From assembly GCF_910594005.1 (NCBI RefSeq), contig NC_057815.1, forward strand, positions 76,369,552 to 76,433,551: 64,000 bases of DNA, read 5' to 3'. Positions 44,325-56,337 of the stretch are shown here, one piece after another. Source of the stretch: Cervus elaphus (Eukaryota > Chordata > Mammalia > Artiodactyla > Cervidae). Each line of letters starts with the position of its first letter. The stretch's first letter is position 1. The position numbers and the translations under genes are program-made. The notes beneath the pieces are model-generated. The model did no database searches and was not told where the DNA came from. It saw only the letters and a program-made list of their open reading frames with translations.

Positions 44325-44560
44325 TCATGGAAAGATATCCAAGGTATTTTTAATGAAAAAATAAATTGTAGACAGGATATACAGCATGATTCCATTTTTC
44401 ACTTAAATGTTGTATATTCATGAACATTCAGTACCTGATGGGAGTGGGATAAAGGGAAAGAATTACTTTTACCTTTTATTCTGTATACTTTATTTGGAAT
44501 TATTTCGGATAGCAGACACATTACTTTTGTAATAGTAATTTTCTTTAAAATTTAGCCTTC
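44325..44560 (+). repeat. Old L1 3' UTR fragment
   Basis: agatatccaaggtatttttaatg ... gcatgattccatttttcact ... actttatttggaattatttc. It is diverged. Confidence 0.55.
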
Positions 44561-45195
44561 AAAAATAGGAATCATACCTGTGACTGAATCAGACAATGCT
44601 CATTTACCATTTCTGGGCAACTAATGTTGACTGAGAACCGGTACTTACAGGAAGCTGTGGTGTGGACCAGGCTAGCAGGGGACAGATAGGAGGTCACGTG
44701 GAAGGTCTATCTCAGGGTGCTTTAGATATAGGTTTGCTGGATTTAAAAGAGTTCAGTTGGGAAGGCACGGAATAACTTGGAAATACATTTCCAAGCATAT
44801 TTGTCTAAGTTGAGGAAAGAGCAATTTAATCAAGTAGAACGGTCTCCTTAGATCATTTTAGGTTACCTTGCAGAGGTCTATAACACAAAAGCATTATGAT
44901 CAAAGATCTCTGTTCATCGAGACTGGTGCCAGAAGCCCAGGACGAGTCCTCATCAGAAAGCAGCAGAGCAGACGCAGGCAAGGGGGTGGTGAACCCAGCT
45001 TCCACAGTTCCAAACCTGGGCACAGTTCCCAGGGAAGGCTCACATCTGGGGGGTGTTTGATGATGTAGAGAAATTGGGTATCTCATGTTTTAAACCATGA
45101 CCCCTCTCTGCACCGCGCCCCGCCCCCGCCCCGACCCTTATCTAACCCAGAGCTGCTCCCTGCTAAGGTGGTGAGTAGAACAGATAAAAGTATTA
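44561..45195. other. Unique noncoding DNA
   Basis: No signal was recognised except a C-rich patch near 45110-45130. Confidence 0.5.
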
Positions 45196-45196
45196 A

Positions 45197-45335
45197 GGGG
45201 ACTTCACTAGTGGTCCAGTAGTTAAGACTCTGTGCTCCCAATGCAGGGGGCTCTGGTTGATCCCTGATGGGGAAACTAAGATCCCACATGCTGTGCATCA
45301 AGGCCAAACAAACCAACAGGTAAAGCACTAAAAAA
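45197..45335 (+). mobile_element. tRNA-derived SINE, CHR-2 type
   Basis: The head is ggacttcactagtggtccag, with a B-box region and an end at aaggccaaacaaaccaacag. Confidence 0.88.
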
Positions 45336-46005
45336 AGGCCCTGTGCATTTAGGAATCATTTATTGCTTTGAGGGTGGGTTTTTGCAAAACCATACAGCTT
45401 AGCATATCACACAGTATATAAAAGGGAGCTCAGCCGGGCACAGAAGAAAGACACCGGGCCGTCCTCTGAATTAAGTCCTGGTCTGTCTTTGCTGCTTTCC
45501 TTCCACTGAGAAACCACAAGCTCCTGAGAGCCAGAGTGGGTCAGCACCTGCTCTGTTTCCTCTGGCTTTGGGGACTGGAATCCAGTTACATTTATTGGAG
45601 CCACTCCATCTAGTGTGCATGTAGCCAGGCCTCTTGAGCTTAAGCTGAACAGGGTTAATCACCACACTTCAGAATGGCTCTTCCAGGGAGGCAGGAGAAT
45701 GAGGTGACTGAGTTAGCGATTATCGGTGTGATTTTAGCGCTATAAGCAGAGCTGCTAGAAGTCAGTGCCTAGTCCTGCAAAGGTCAACCTGGCATCTCGG
45801 GTGAGGATGACACGTCTGTCCCACCTCCAGAAAGTGAAGCATGTATGGAGTTAGGATCATTCTGACCCCTTCTATCTTTAATTCCCAGTCCCTCCTTGAG
45901 ACCAAGGCCATGGGAAGGGACTGGCACAGCCCCTGACATCAAAAGCCCATTATCCAGTAGCCCATCCCTTCCTGCCACCATCTTCCATCCATAGAGTGCT
46001 TTCCA
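45336..46005. other. Unique noncoding DNA
   Basis: No repeat or gene signal was recognised. Confidence 0.5.
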
Positions 46006-46009
46006 GCCT

Positions 46010-46230
46010 ACACGCACAGCAGTGTAAATTAGTTATCTACTTGAGTCTCACAATTTATCAGTGAGCCCAGGTGAGTGTGCCATTTGACAAATTAGGAAAC
46101 TGAGACTTGGACAGAATAAGGAATTTTTCCCAAGTGTACTTATCTCATCAGTGGAAGAAGGCACCCTAAACCAAATTTTCTGACCCCCAAGTCCAATGTT
46201 CTTTCTCCTCCACTGGATGAAACTAGGCAA
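46010..46230 (-). repeat. MIR fossil
   Basis: gacaaattaggaaactgaga with cttggacagaataaggaatt is reverse MIR. Confidence 0.6.
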
Positions 46231-46349
46231 GGGACCACAAACAAAGCACAGTCCAGCACTGAACCAGAAAGCATCCCTGGGGATGGTCAATGTTTGCCCT
46301 GGACACAGTAAAGGAAGCAATCCTTTGCCCCCCAAGCAAAGATAATAAT

Positions 46350-46530
46350 ACCTAGCTACATAGTTCTTACTCCATGTCGGACACGGATCCACAAACTACC
46401 CTAAATAGAAAGTACTGTTATTCACTTTATAAATGGAGAGACAGGCTCAGAGGCATCAAATGACTTGTCCATAGTCACAGTCAGGATTTCATCCAAGCTG
46501 TGGGACTCTTAATCACACACTTGCCTCCAG
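46350..46530 (-). repeat. MIR fossil
   Basis: ttataaatggagagacaggc, tcagaggcatcaaatgactt and gtccatagtcacagtcagga are reverse MIR. Confidence 0.7.
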
Positions 46531-48080
46531 CTCCCAGCGGGCTTGTTCCTCCGTCCATTTATCAGGCCACCCACCCCAGGCCCGATGCCCTCAGGACCTT
46601 TGCTTGGTAGCAGGTTAGTTGATTGGATCGAGCAGAATACTTCCTCCTCATCTGTTAACACCCCTTCAGCAGTGGTGCGTTAGGGCCCAGAGAGCCCTTA
46701 AACCGGCAATGCAAAATCCCCTCTTTCTGCAAAATTGATCTTTCAGATGTCGGTCAGAGTCCATGAGGACACAGAGGCAGATTTCTCAAACAGAGTCTCA
46801 CTCGGCAGCATAATTAATAAATGTCCTGAAAAGGGTCAGGGGAAAAGATTTGCTGCCGTTTTGCTGGGCATCTGGGGAGTGAAACACAAGCAACTCAAGT
46901 TCATTTTTTATTTCCACTTATTGCCTTTGTCAAGAACCTCCATATTCCATAGTGCCAGATGAATTAGAGTTCTTTGTTTAATAGTTGCATGTTTAAGTGA
47001 AATAAGACTCCTACCTCTGCCTGATAAAAAGAAAAACTACAAAGAGGAAAGGCAACCACCTAAGCCTTTGTTGACAAACGCCAGGAAGGAAAACTTCCTT
47101 TTGTTCAATATGCTTGTCCTTGTGTTTCAGAAAAGAACATTATTTTCCTAAAGCAACTAAATGCAAAGTTGATACAATTTTGGTAGAGAGAAGTCAACTT
47201 GCAGTGGATTGCCCCCACAAAAATGTGCTGATAATGAAGGCAGGATGGAAGACTTGGGAGAGGGTTTGTGCCAAGAAGAGAAAGCAATCCGGTGCCTGTG
47301 ACCTGAAGTCTCAGCCCTTCGAGGCCGGGAGTTCAGCTTGGGGTTTTGCTGTTCTCCCCGGAGACTCCAGAGGATTGCCGGTGACTCTGCGGATACGACT
47401 TGAATGAACTCCCAGGATAATGACCCGGCCTCCCGTGATTTACTAACCTCACCGCTGCGCAGCCGCCCCACCAGGGCCGGTTAATCCTTTAATGGTCCCT
47501 GCAGTGCGTCCAGGTTTGCGGCGAAAATTCCACAGCTCTCCCTGGAACACTGAGGGGCATTGAATGCCCTCTGCCCTCCCCTCCCCAGCTCCCCACCCCC
47601 ACCCCCTTATCTTATCAGGGAGCTAATTCCCACAAATTATTGTGTGATTCAGGCAGAAAAACGAAACAGCTCTCAAATCATAAATTTGTCACTTTCTGGA
47701 CAGCTGTTAAGTCAAGAAAATCTTGACCAAGTAGGGCTCAGTCACTGTTCTGGACAATTAAGACCCAGCATTGCATTTGGTACACTCTCAAAGTGATGTT
47801 TATTAATGGGTCGGAAGAAAATAGTTTATATAGAGATTTAACACAGGATCCACTCTTAAGTGCAGTGTAATCCTTCATCAAGGGTAATGGGACCCCAGCA
47901 TATTGTCCCGGACAAAAGGTCTCTGTGGCCCACAGTACCCCATCACTGTGGCCATCCTCGGGTCTAGTGCTTGCCTTGAGATGAGCACCACTCAGGCTTC
48001 CTACATCTAGTCCTGCTCAGTGCTGAGTAAATACCAGCGCCCTCACAGAGGGAGCCTCTGAGCGGACACTGAGGAAACTT
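46531..48080. other. Repeat-poor unique block
   Basis: No mobile element was recognised in 1.5 kb. A double GATA site (CTTATCTTATCA, 47606-47617) follows a C-rich tract. Frames of 75-104 codons lack domains. This is a candidate regulatory block. Confidence 0.45.
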
Positions 48081-48084
48081 CCTT

Positions 48085-49240
48085 TCAGATTATATATCCA
48101 AATCTGCCTACTGCTCACCGTCTCTACCACACCAGCTCCTCCAAGCCACCTCTCCTGGATTATCATGGGAGCCTCCTCATTGATCTTCTTCCTTATTCCA
48201 CTTCAGTCTGTTCATCACATAGAAACCTGAGGGATCTTTTAAATTGTTTTTTAAGAGTTAAAATTCACATAAGACGAAATTAAACATTTAAAAGTGCACA
48301 AGGCAATGGCTTTTAGTGCATTTACTACGTTGTGCTATTATCACCTGTATCCAGTTTTAAAACATTTCATTATCCCACAAGGAAACCCATACCCAGTCAC
48401 GGCCTGTTCTCCCTTTCCCCCACTTCTGGCGGCCACTAATTTGCTTTCTTTTTCTATGGATTTGCCCATGCTGGACATTTCATTTAAACGGAATCACAAA
48501 TATGTGACTTTCACTTAATACGTTTTTGTGTTTCATCCATGTTATAGCATGTATTAGCATGTCATTCTTTTTTACAGCTGAATAATATTCCATTTTCTGG
48601 ATAGACCACATTTTATTTATCCATTCATTAGCTGATGGATGTTTGGTTATTTCCACCTTTTAACTACCGTGAACAAGGCTGCTATGAGCATTCTCATACA
48701 AGTTTTTGTTTGACTATCTGTTGCCAATATTTTTCATACATATGTAGCATTGGAATTGCTGAGTCAGGATCCTTTTAATTTCCAAGTCAAATTATGTTAC
48801 TCTTCTGCTCAAAACTCTCTAGTGGTTTCCCAGGCAGAATGAAAGCAAAAATGTTTACAATTCCCTGCAAGGTCCCTCCACTATCTGGCTCCTGCAACTT
48901 CTCATCCACTATTTGCCCACTTTGCTCCAGCTAACTGGCCTCCTTACTGGTCCTCAGGTACACAATGATGCCCCATCCCAGGCCTCTGCACTTGGCTGCT
49001 CTGCCTGGAGCTCTTTTCCCTCCTCCCTCACGTCCCTCCAGCCTCTGTCCAAATAACCACCTTATTTAAAACGGAACACACATCCCCTTTACCCTGATGT
49101 GTTGTTCTTCACCTGACTTAGAAAATATTTATTTAGTTTAGTTGTTCATGTTTTTTCCTATTTCCCCTAATAGAATGTAAGCTCCATAGGAGCAGAATTT
49201 TTTTGTTTTGTTCATCGAAATTCCCAGTACCTACAACAGA
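48085..49240 (-). repeat. L2 LINE fossil, split by L1
   Basis: The left part (accacaccagctcctccaag ... cagtctgttcatcacataga) and right part (gctcaaaactctctagtggt, cacttggctgctctgcctgg, gaatgtaagctccataggag) are in reverse L2 order. Confidence 0.8.
48246..48767 (-). mobile_element. Old L1 3' fragment inserted in L2
   Basis: It contains ttatcacctgtatccagttt, ctgaataatattccattttc, tggatgtttggttatttcca and gaattgctgagtc, the L1 3' region in reverse. ggatcYtttt repeats at both edges (about 48232 and 48768) and probably is the target duplication. Confidence 0.85.
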
Positions 49241-49264
49241 GCCTGCACAGGCTAAAAACAACTA

Positions 49265-49800
49265 GCCATACTCAACAGCAGGGTGCTTTTCATATTAAAT
49301 TATCATCTCTTTTATCTCCAATCACAACATAGGACATTAGTTCAATCTCTAGGCCGATATCAGATTTTTAAAAAAAGATTCAACACAAAGTAAGTTAGAC
49401 AGCATACCCAAATGAAGTATTCTACCTATATTAACTCAAATAATCTTAACAAGAAGTCTATGTGTTAGCCTGACTCATGCATGTGTGTATGTGTGTGTAG
49501 TCACTCAGTTGTGTCCAACTCTTTGCAGCCTCCATGGTCTGTAGCCTGCCAGGCTCCTCTGTCCGTGGGATTCTCCAGGCAAGAATACTGGGGTGGGTTG
49601 CGAGGCCCTCCTTTAGGGGATCTTCCTGACCCAGGAATCAAACCTGTGTCTCCTGCATCTCCTGCATTGCAGGTCACTTCTTTACCTGCTGAGTCATTGA
49701 AGAAGCCCAGCCTAGCTCATGAGCTTCTTGTAAAGAGGTTAAGAGATTTGCCCAGGGTCACACAGCCAGCAAGAGTCAGAGAAAGGATTTACATCTAACA
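49265..49800 (-). repeat. MIR fossil split by a Bov-tA
   Basis: ttaactcaaataatcttaac lies left of the SINE and gttaagagatttgcccaggg tcacacagccagc lies right of it. Confidence 0.7.
49480..49708 (-). mobile_element. Bov-tA SINE
   Basis: It is complete, with a (tg)n-rich 3' end (49482-49497). A 13-bp target duplication with two changes (agcct..ctcatg) lies at 49467-49479 and 49709-49721. Confidence 0.95.
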
Positions 49801-50955
49801 GAGTACTTACTCATAATGTACTATATAACCTTGATATTTGAATGCATTGAGCAAATGAAGGAACACACAAAAATACTAGGCTTAGAGATCCAAATTTTCA
49901 TTTCAAAACTCAAGAAAATAGGCTTCAAACACTTGCTATCATATGGGATAATAAAAGATATTTTCTTTGACAGCTAAGAAAGAATTTTGCATTGTGGCAG
50001 GATAGTTACTAAACTCATAGCAAAGTTGACTTTTGCAGATATGTGAAAGCAATAAGCACAGACAGTAAACCATGGGGGTGTTTCATTCCTTTGATGGATG
50101 CATGTGTTGGGTTTGAATTCCAACCCACACATTCAAGAGCACAAGAAATATAACTTTATTTTCCTAGAATGGAGCTTAATTCCTGTATCAAACTCCCACA
50201 TCACTGAGGACTAACCTTGGTCAATGTTCAAAATCCTAGTCTATGTTTCAGAAGACTCATCGCCAAAGCCTGAAAGGTGATCTTTCTGGTGTTCCAGGAA
50301 TCTGTGCGTTTATAATAGATATCCACTGAGACACTTCCCCTGTCTGCCTGGTCTCTCCAGACCAAGAGGGCACTAGATATTCAGCTGGGCTACATACGGC
50401 ACTCCACCACCCTGACTACCTAAGACACATCATCCCCCTTCCTGGGCTCTTGCTTTCTCTCTTCTTAAGCTGCTCTTTTCTCTTTCTACCTCCTCTTGCC
50501 TGAAGGAATGTTTTTCTGGTCTTCAAGAGAAATCCCTTCTTCTTTTAAACCTTGTAATTTCCTCTTAGAGTCATTCCCTTCATGATATTTTTTGGTAAAT
50601 ACAAACATAAAGATTCAAAAGAGGGACCAGCTGGCCATTTCCTCTTCTCATGTTACTGAGTCTAAGCTCATACTGCTTGCTGCACAACAGGCCAGTAATC
50701 AAGAGATGAGCTGTTGGGGCAAGGAATAATGACCTTATTCGAAAAGCCAGCAAACCGAGAAGATGGTGGGCTCATGCCCCAAAGAACCTTCTTCCCTGAG
50801 TTAGAATTCAAGCTCTCTTTCACTAAAAGGAGAGAGAGTAAAGTCAAACACACTTCCTGGTTCCCATCAGCCACGAATGGCTATGTGTTCATTTCTTCTT
50901 CCCTGCGGTCACTCACTGGTGGGGCTGGTCAGAATGTTTCCTGTGAGATAAACAG
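49801..50955. other. Unique noncoding DNA
   Basis: No mobile element or gene signal was recognised. Pyrimidine-rich DNA occurs at 50440-50560. Confidence 0.5.
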
Positions 50956-50966
50956 AAGTATTTTAG

Positions 50967-51167
50967 GGGGCTTCCCTCGTGGTCCACTGGTTAGGAATTG
51001 CAATGCAGGGGACACTGGTTTGATTCCTGGTCAAGAAGGATTCCACATTCCATGGGCAACAAGAGAAGCCACTACAAGGAGAAGCCCTTTCCACAACTAG
51101 AGAAAAGCCCACACAGCAATGAAGACCCAACACAGCAATAAATAAATAAATATTTAAATATTTTTAA
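50967..51167 (+). mobile_element. tRNA-derived SINE, CHR-2 type
   Basis: The head is ggggcttccctcgtggtcca and the tail is caataaataaataaatattt. A perfect 11-bp target duplication aagtattttag lies at 50956-50966 and 51168-51178. Internal modules are reduced. Confidence 0.95.
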
Positions 51168-51437
51168 AAGTATTTTAGCTTAATGCTCATTACCTGGAAA
51201 GCAGGGTTCCCAGAGATAGGCCATTACGTATAATTGAAACTTGTAGGCAACACCCCTCTAATGATTAACTTGTAATAGAATACAAAATTTCTTTCCTATT
51301 ATAGTCATACTATCCTGAAGAAACGAACTCAAGGACTAGATGCTAGAGTAGAAAGAGGAAGAGCAGAATGCTAGGAGAAAAATGAGGATAAATTTCCCCC
51401 AAATAGCATCCTGCCACATATTATTGGCATATTGAAG

Positions 51438-51496
51438 CTGGGCATGCTCCATGGGGTCGCAAAGAGTCGGACATGACTGAGGGACTGAACTGAACA
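51438..51496 (+). mobile_element. BovB/BovA 3' terminal scrap
   Basis: ggcatgctccatggggtcgc ... gactgaactgaac is the last ~58 bp of BovB, a very short retroinsertion. Confidence 0.85.
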
Positions 51497-51539
51497 TGTT
51501 ATTGATATAGAGGGGAACAAAATCTGCACAGAGGATGGG

Positions 51540-52105
51540 TTTGTTGTCTATTGTTGCTATAGCAAATTGCCACAAACTTAGTGGCTTAAAGCAACATAAA
51601 TTTTTTAATATTACCCTTCTGAAGATCAGTGGTCAAAAATGGTTCTCACTAGACTAAAATAAAGATATCATCAGGACTGCCTTCCTTCTGGGAGCTCTGA
51701 GGGAAATCTGTTTCCATGCCTTTTCCAGCTTCGAGAGGCTGCCCACGTGGGCTTCTCTGATGGCTCAGCAGGTAAAGAATCCACCTGCAATACTGGAGAC
51801 GCAGGAGATGCGGGTTTGATTCCTGGGTCGAGAAGGTCCCCTGGAGGAGGAAATGGCAACCCACTCCAGTATTCTTGCCTGGGAAATCCCATGGACAGAA
51901 GAGCCTGGTGGGCTACGATACAGTCCACAGGGTTGCAAAGATGTCCTATGAGCCGTCAGGGAAGCCCATTCCAAGATAATCTCCCCATTTAAAAATCTTT
52001 AACTTAATCACATCAGCCAAGTTCCTTTCACCTTGTAAAGTAACATATTCACAGGTTCTAGGGATTGAGAGACATCTTTGGGGAGCCATCATTCTGCCTA
52101 CAGTA
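51540..52105 (-). mobile_element. Old LTR-like element (MaLR type), split by a SINE
   Basis: gttgtctattgttgctatag, attgccacaaacttagtggc, ctgggagctctgagggaaat and, after the SINE, acttaatcacatcagccaag and ttggggagccatcattctgc follow an old LTR in reverse. Confidence 0.55.
51749..51967 (+). mobile_element. Bov-tA SINE with inverted head copy at its 3' end
   Basis: The SINE runs normally from gggcttctctgatggctcag to gttgcaaag. Then, instead of gagtcggacacgactga, it reads tgagccgtcagggaagccc (51949-51967). This is the reverse complement of its own first 19 bases with two changes. Confidence 0.9.
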
Positions 52106-52109
52106 GGGG

Positions 52110-53010
52110 GTTTAAAGTCTAGAGCAGCATGGTAGGTGCAATCATAGGAGGAAAGTAGTATTTGTGAAGGGTCACAGAGATAGAAGGCTGGAAATCAGGA
52201 AGTGCCTCTCTGTTTAGGCTGAGACCTGGAGGATGAATAAGAGTTATGGGATTTGGGAAAACTGGGAAGAGGAAGCTATAGAGAGAGGAATTCAGAATTC
52301 AGACACAGTTTAGAACAAAAACTTCCCTTGTGGCTCAGCTGATAAAGAATCCGCCTGCAATGCAGGAGACCTGGGTTCAATCCCTGGGTTGGGAAGATCC
52401 CCTGGAGAAGGGAAAGGCTACCCATTCCAATATTCTGTCCTGGAGAATTCCATGGACTGTATAGTCTATGGGGTCGCAAAGAGTCAGACACGACTGAGCG
52501 ACTTTCACTTTCACTTTGGAACAAAAGCTCTATAAGGTAGATTCATGGAGCTATGAGTTCGGGGGCAAGGAAAGGGTCAGGTGTCCAAAGGCCTGTTAAA
52601 CCCCTGGGAAGTTTAGGCTTAATCCTAAGGGAAACAGGCAATGAGGTGAGATGACTTGCCTTTTTAGACAAGTCTCTCTTGACTGCTGATCCAGTGTAGA
52701 TTGTAGAAGGGAAAGACTGGAGATGCAGAGAGCAGTTATCAGGTTGTAATATAATCCAGAGACAGACCATAGGGGTGGGAGCTGGAGACAGGTGAAGGCA
52801 GTGGAGAGAGGTTTAGACTTAGATTTAGGGCTCCATATTTGATTGAACGTCAGGTAGGGGCATAAGGAAAGAGGAGTCCAGGATGACTCCCAGATTTCCT
52901 GTTGAAGCCACTGAGGAGGAGAAGGAAGGGGCTTGGGAAAGAAGGTGATGGGTTTCATTGTGAGCATATTGATCTGCCGATTCCTCTGGAAGACCCAAGT
53001 GGAGATGACT
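52110..53010 (+). repeat. L2-like LINE fossil, split by a Bov-tA
   Basis: ggcctgttaaacccctggga, aatcctaagggaaacaggca, gtctctcttgactgctgatc, gaggagtccaggatgactcc and agacccaagtggagatgact occur in the order of a long old mammalian LINE-derived repeat. The exact family is uncertain. Confidence 0.55.
52321..52518 (+). mobile_element. Bov-tA SINE
   Basis: It is complete from acttcccttgtggctcagct to gcgactttcactttcacttt. A perfect 8-bp target duplication gaacaaaa lies at 52313-52320 and 52519-52526. Confidence 0.96.
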
Positions 53011-53670
53011 GGGAAGCAGCATGTCATTGGGCTGTGGGGATTATTCGATCCATGGAAAGTGGTTAGCCCAGTAGCTGGTACATAGTTATGTGCTTAATAA
53101 ATGAGGTATTATTATTATTATTTAGTTTTATATTCAGGTCTGCACTATGCTTCAATAAACCATGCTCTGAAAGCCATTGGAAGGTGGGTAGAGAGGGACC
53201 AAAAAAAGCAAATAAATGAGAGGAGAGCCAGGAAAAGAGTGATCCTGTAGCTGTACCCATGTCCACACTTTTATTCCAAGTCCCTTGGATTAACAGAGGA
53301 AGGATGGCCATTTGCTGAAGTGGAGGCATCAATTAGCATTAAGCAAATACAGAGAAAAGAAAACTACCCTGAGTACACTTTCAGGAATTTGCCAGTATCC
53401 CCTGGAGGAGCCAGGAGGGAAACTTGGGTTGATTGCTAGGATTAAGTAGGCTGGTTTGTTTTTGATGGGAAGCTGGGTGGGCGTCAGAGGTGGGGGGCAG
53501 CCCTTTCTCAGCAATATCAACAGCAGCGACAAAAGCAATGAGTTGATTCTTTTCTTCACTCTGATTTCAATCTTGTACTGTCATCAAAGAGAGTTCTCCA
53601 TCTACATATCTGGGCACACAAGTACGTGTAAGAAGTCTGGGGCAAATTCTCCTAGGGTTTTAATGTTAAT

Positions 53671-53729
53671 ACTTTCCCCTCATAGAGAGGAATTAATTAG
53701 TACTTGCCCCTCAGAGAGAGGAATTAATT
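53671..53729. repeat. 28-bp tandem duplication
   Basis: acttKcccctcaKagagagg plus aattaatt occurs at 53671-53698 and 53702-53729 with two base differences. Confidence 0.9.
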
Positions 53730-54326
53730 TTCCTGGGCAAAAGTACCATTTGCTACAAGGGAAAGTTTTGATTTATGAGGCAACAGAGGCAATTTATTTC
53801 CTTTAAATATTATCATTATGAACATAGCAACTTCATAAGAGAAAAATTGGATTCAAGGAACATTTCCCTTTAAAGAGTTACAGCATTTCAAATTCCTGTC
53901 CCATCTTCATCATCAATAGGATAACTTTGGAAGTTGTGAGCACAAGGTCAGACAATGCAATGAGAAATATCCAGAATCCAGTTGGGTTGGATGTTGTTTC
54001 AATATCTCTTCTGGGTCGTTGGACTCCAACACTGGAAAAATATTAAAAGAATGCAGAATTCTACCCAGTTTAGAGGTCTTTAAAACTAGACCAGAGATAC
54101 TTAAATATCTTAAGAATCAAATAAATGCAAAAGCCAGCCAAGTGAAGCAGCAGATTGTGAGGTATACAGACTTCTGTGAGTAGAGACAAGGTAGGAATTG
54201 TGCAACCTGAATTCAGAGGACCCTGAGATACAGGGACATAAATAAAGCTCACTGGGTCTCATTAGTCTTATGGAAAGTCTTGTAGTCAGACTCAATCACA
54301 CCTAAGGTAACCCCGGACATGTTTGC

Positions 54327-54390
54327 TATGAACAAACATATCTTATGAACAAATATATGTTGTGAACAAACATATTATGAACAAACATGG
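54327..54390. repeat. Four-copy minisatellite-like repeat
   Basis: Units of 15-17 bp (tatgaacaaacatat) start at 54327, 54344, 54361 and 54376. Confidence 0.9.
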
Positions 54391-55087
54391 ATAATGAAAT
54401 TGTTTCTTTGGAGGTTAAAATCTTCCTTAACTCAAAAACTGGAGGACTTGATATACTTAAGTATAGAAAAGGCAAGAGAATCAGGCAAAAATACCACTAT
54501 TTTTGGGTTAAGACAACTGTATGTCTTGATATTTAAAGTGTAATGTTGAAGAGCATTTGTTCTATTAAAGTCATATTTCAGATGCAATGCACAAATAAAA
54601 TCCATTCTAGTGAATTTTCTTATATTTTCAGCTGCTGGACTCATTTTCTCTTACTGATCATTCTTGGATGCTTTCCTGAGATCAGAAAAATATATAATTA
54701 TGTAATCTGTTAATACAAATAAGTGATATTTTGGATGTATTTTCCTATACACCTTCTTTGATGAAATGTTTGTTCAAAACTTTTTCATTTTATGTTTTGT
54801 GTCTTATCTCTATTATTTATATCTCTTGTCTCTATCTCTCCTTGAATAGTTCTTGCCAGTGTTGCTAATTTCTGTTAAATAATCGTGGTAACAAGAAGAC
54901 ATTCTTGTCTGCTTCCCTTCTGAAAGAGAATTTCTTGGATTCTTCCACACTGAGGATGCCTTGGCTTTTGCACGTAATTTTTTAAAAGCATCATGGAAAT
55001 TTTCAGCATGCATAACAGTAGAGTGAAAAGTATACTAAACTGCCATATACCTAAACACCCAGCCTCAACAATCTTTAACACACCTCC

Positions 55088-55370
55088 AGAGCATTCATTG
55101 GAAGGACTGATGCTGAAGCTGAAGCTCCAATACTTGGGCCACCTGATGCGAAGAGCCAACAAGCTGGAAAAGACTCTGGTTCTGGGAAAGATGGAGGACA
55201 AGAGGAGGTGGGTGACAGAGGATGAGGTGGTTGGATAGCATCACTGACTCAATGGACATGAGCTTGAGCAAACTCTGGGAGATAGTGAAGGACAGGGAAG
55301 CCTGGCATGCTGCAATCCATGAAGTCGCAAAGAGTTGGACACGACTTAGTAAAACTGAACGACAAACAAT
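55088..55370 (+). mobile_element. BovB 3' end, 5' truncated
   Basis: gagcattcattggaaggact ... gatagcatcactgactcaat ... gagttggacacgacttagta with an acaaacaataaaa end. The frame is disrupted near 55200. Confidence 0.93.
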
Positions 55371-55444
55371 AAAAATTCTTGTTCTCTTTACTGACCTTAC
55401 TCCAAATATTCTTTTCTCTTCATCCTCCTCAAAGATTGTTGGGT

Positions 55445-56175
55445 AGACTGGAGTATTTTTTAAATGAGGTAAAATCTATAAAATGCATCAATTTTAAGCA
55501 TACAATTTGATGACTTTTGATAAATGTATATACCCAAGTAATCAAAACCTCAGTAAAGATGTAGAACATCTCTATCACCCTAGAAGTTCCCTGAGATCCT
55601 CTCTCCCCACTCACCATAGGCAACAATAATTCTGGTTTCTATCTATGAATTATTTTGCCTTATCTTGAACTTCATATGAAAAGGATCATACAATACATTC
55701 ACTTTTGTTTCTGGCTTCTTTCATTCAAAAATTTTTGAAATTCATCCATTTTGTTGCAAGGATCATCCATTCATTCTTTTATTATTACCACATAGCATTC
55801 TATTGTATGAATGTGTCATAATTAATTTATTTATGCCTTCTCCTACTGATAAATATTTAAGCTGTTTCCAGGTTTTTACTGTTGTGAATAGAGATGATAT
55901 AAACATTCTTGTACAACTTTTATTGTGGATGTATGCTTCCATTTCTTTTGAATAGACACTGAGGAGTGGAATTGTTGTGTCATGGGGTAGATGTATATTT
56001 GACTTTATAAGGAATGGGCCAAGAGTTTTCCAAATGACTTTACTGTTTTACACTTTTATTGGCAGTATATGAGAATTCCTGTGTTCCACATTGTCTCCAT
56101 TAATTGGTATTATTCTATTCTAGTAAATGTGAAATGATATCTCAATTGTTTTACTAATTTGCCTGTGTATGTATG
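55445..56175 (-). repeat. Old L1 3' UTR/ORF2 fragment
   Basis: aatgaggtaaaatctataaaatg-like start, then attcatccattttgttgcaa, cacatagcattctattgtat, gaggagtggaattgttgtgt and gtgaaatgatatctcaattg follow a reverse L1 3' region. Confidence 0.82.
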
Positions 56176-56337
56176 TGGGTGTGTGTGGATGTACGAAGAA
56201 ATTCTTCCTGTGAAATTTTTAAGAGTTTGACCAAGGAAAATAACAATTTTTCAAGGTGGTTGTATTTACCAGATAAGTATTAAGTAAGTAATAAGTTTTC
56301 TTTTTTCTGTTAAACAAGAAACTATTAATAGTTTCCA

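Larger units (their letters stand above)
53011..55085. other. AT-rich unique DNA with small tandem repeats
   Basis: No mobile element was called with confidence. A possible old L1 scrap lies at 55000-55085 (ccatatacctaaacacccag). Frames up to 116 codons have no domain. Confidence 0.45.

Noticed and set aside
50350..50375. CTCF-like core (agagggcac)
   Set aside because: Flanking positions do not match the CTCF pattern.
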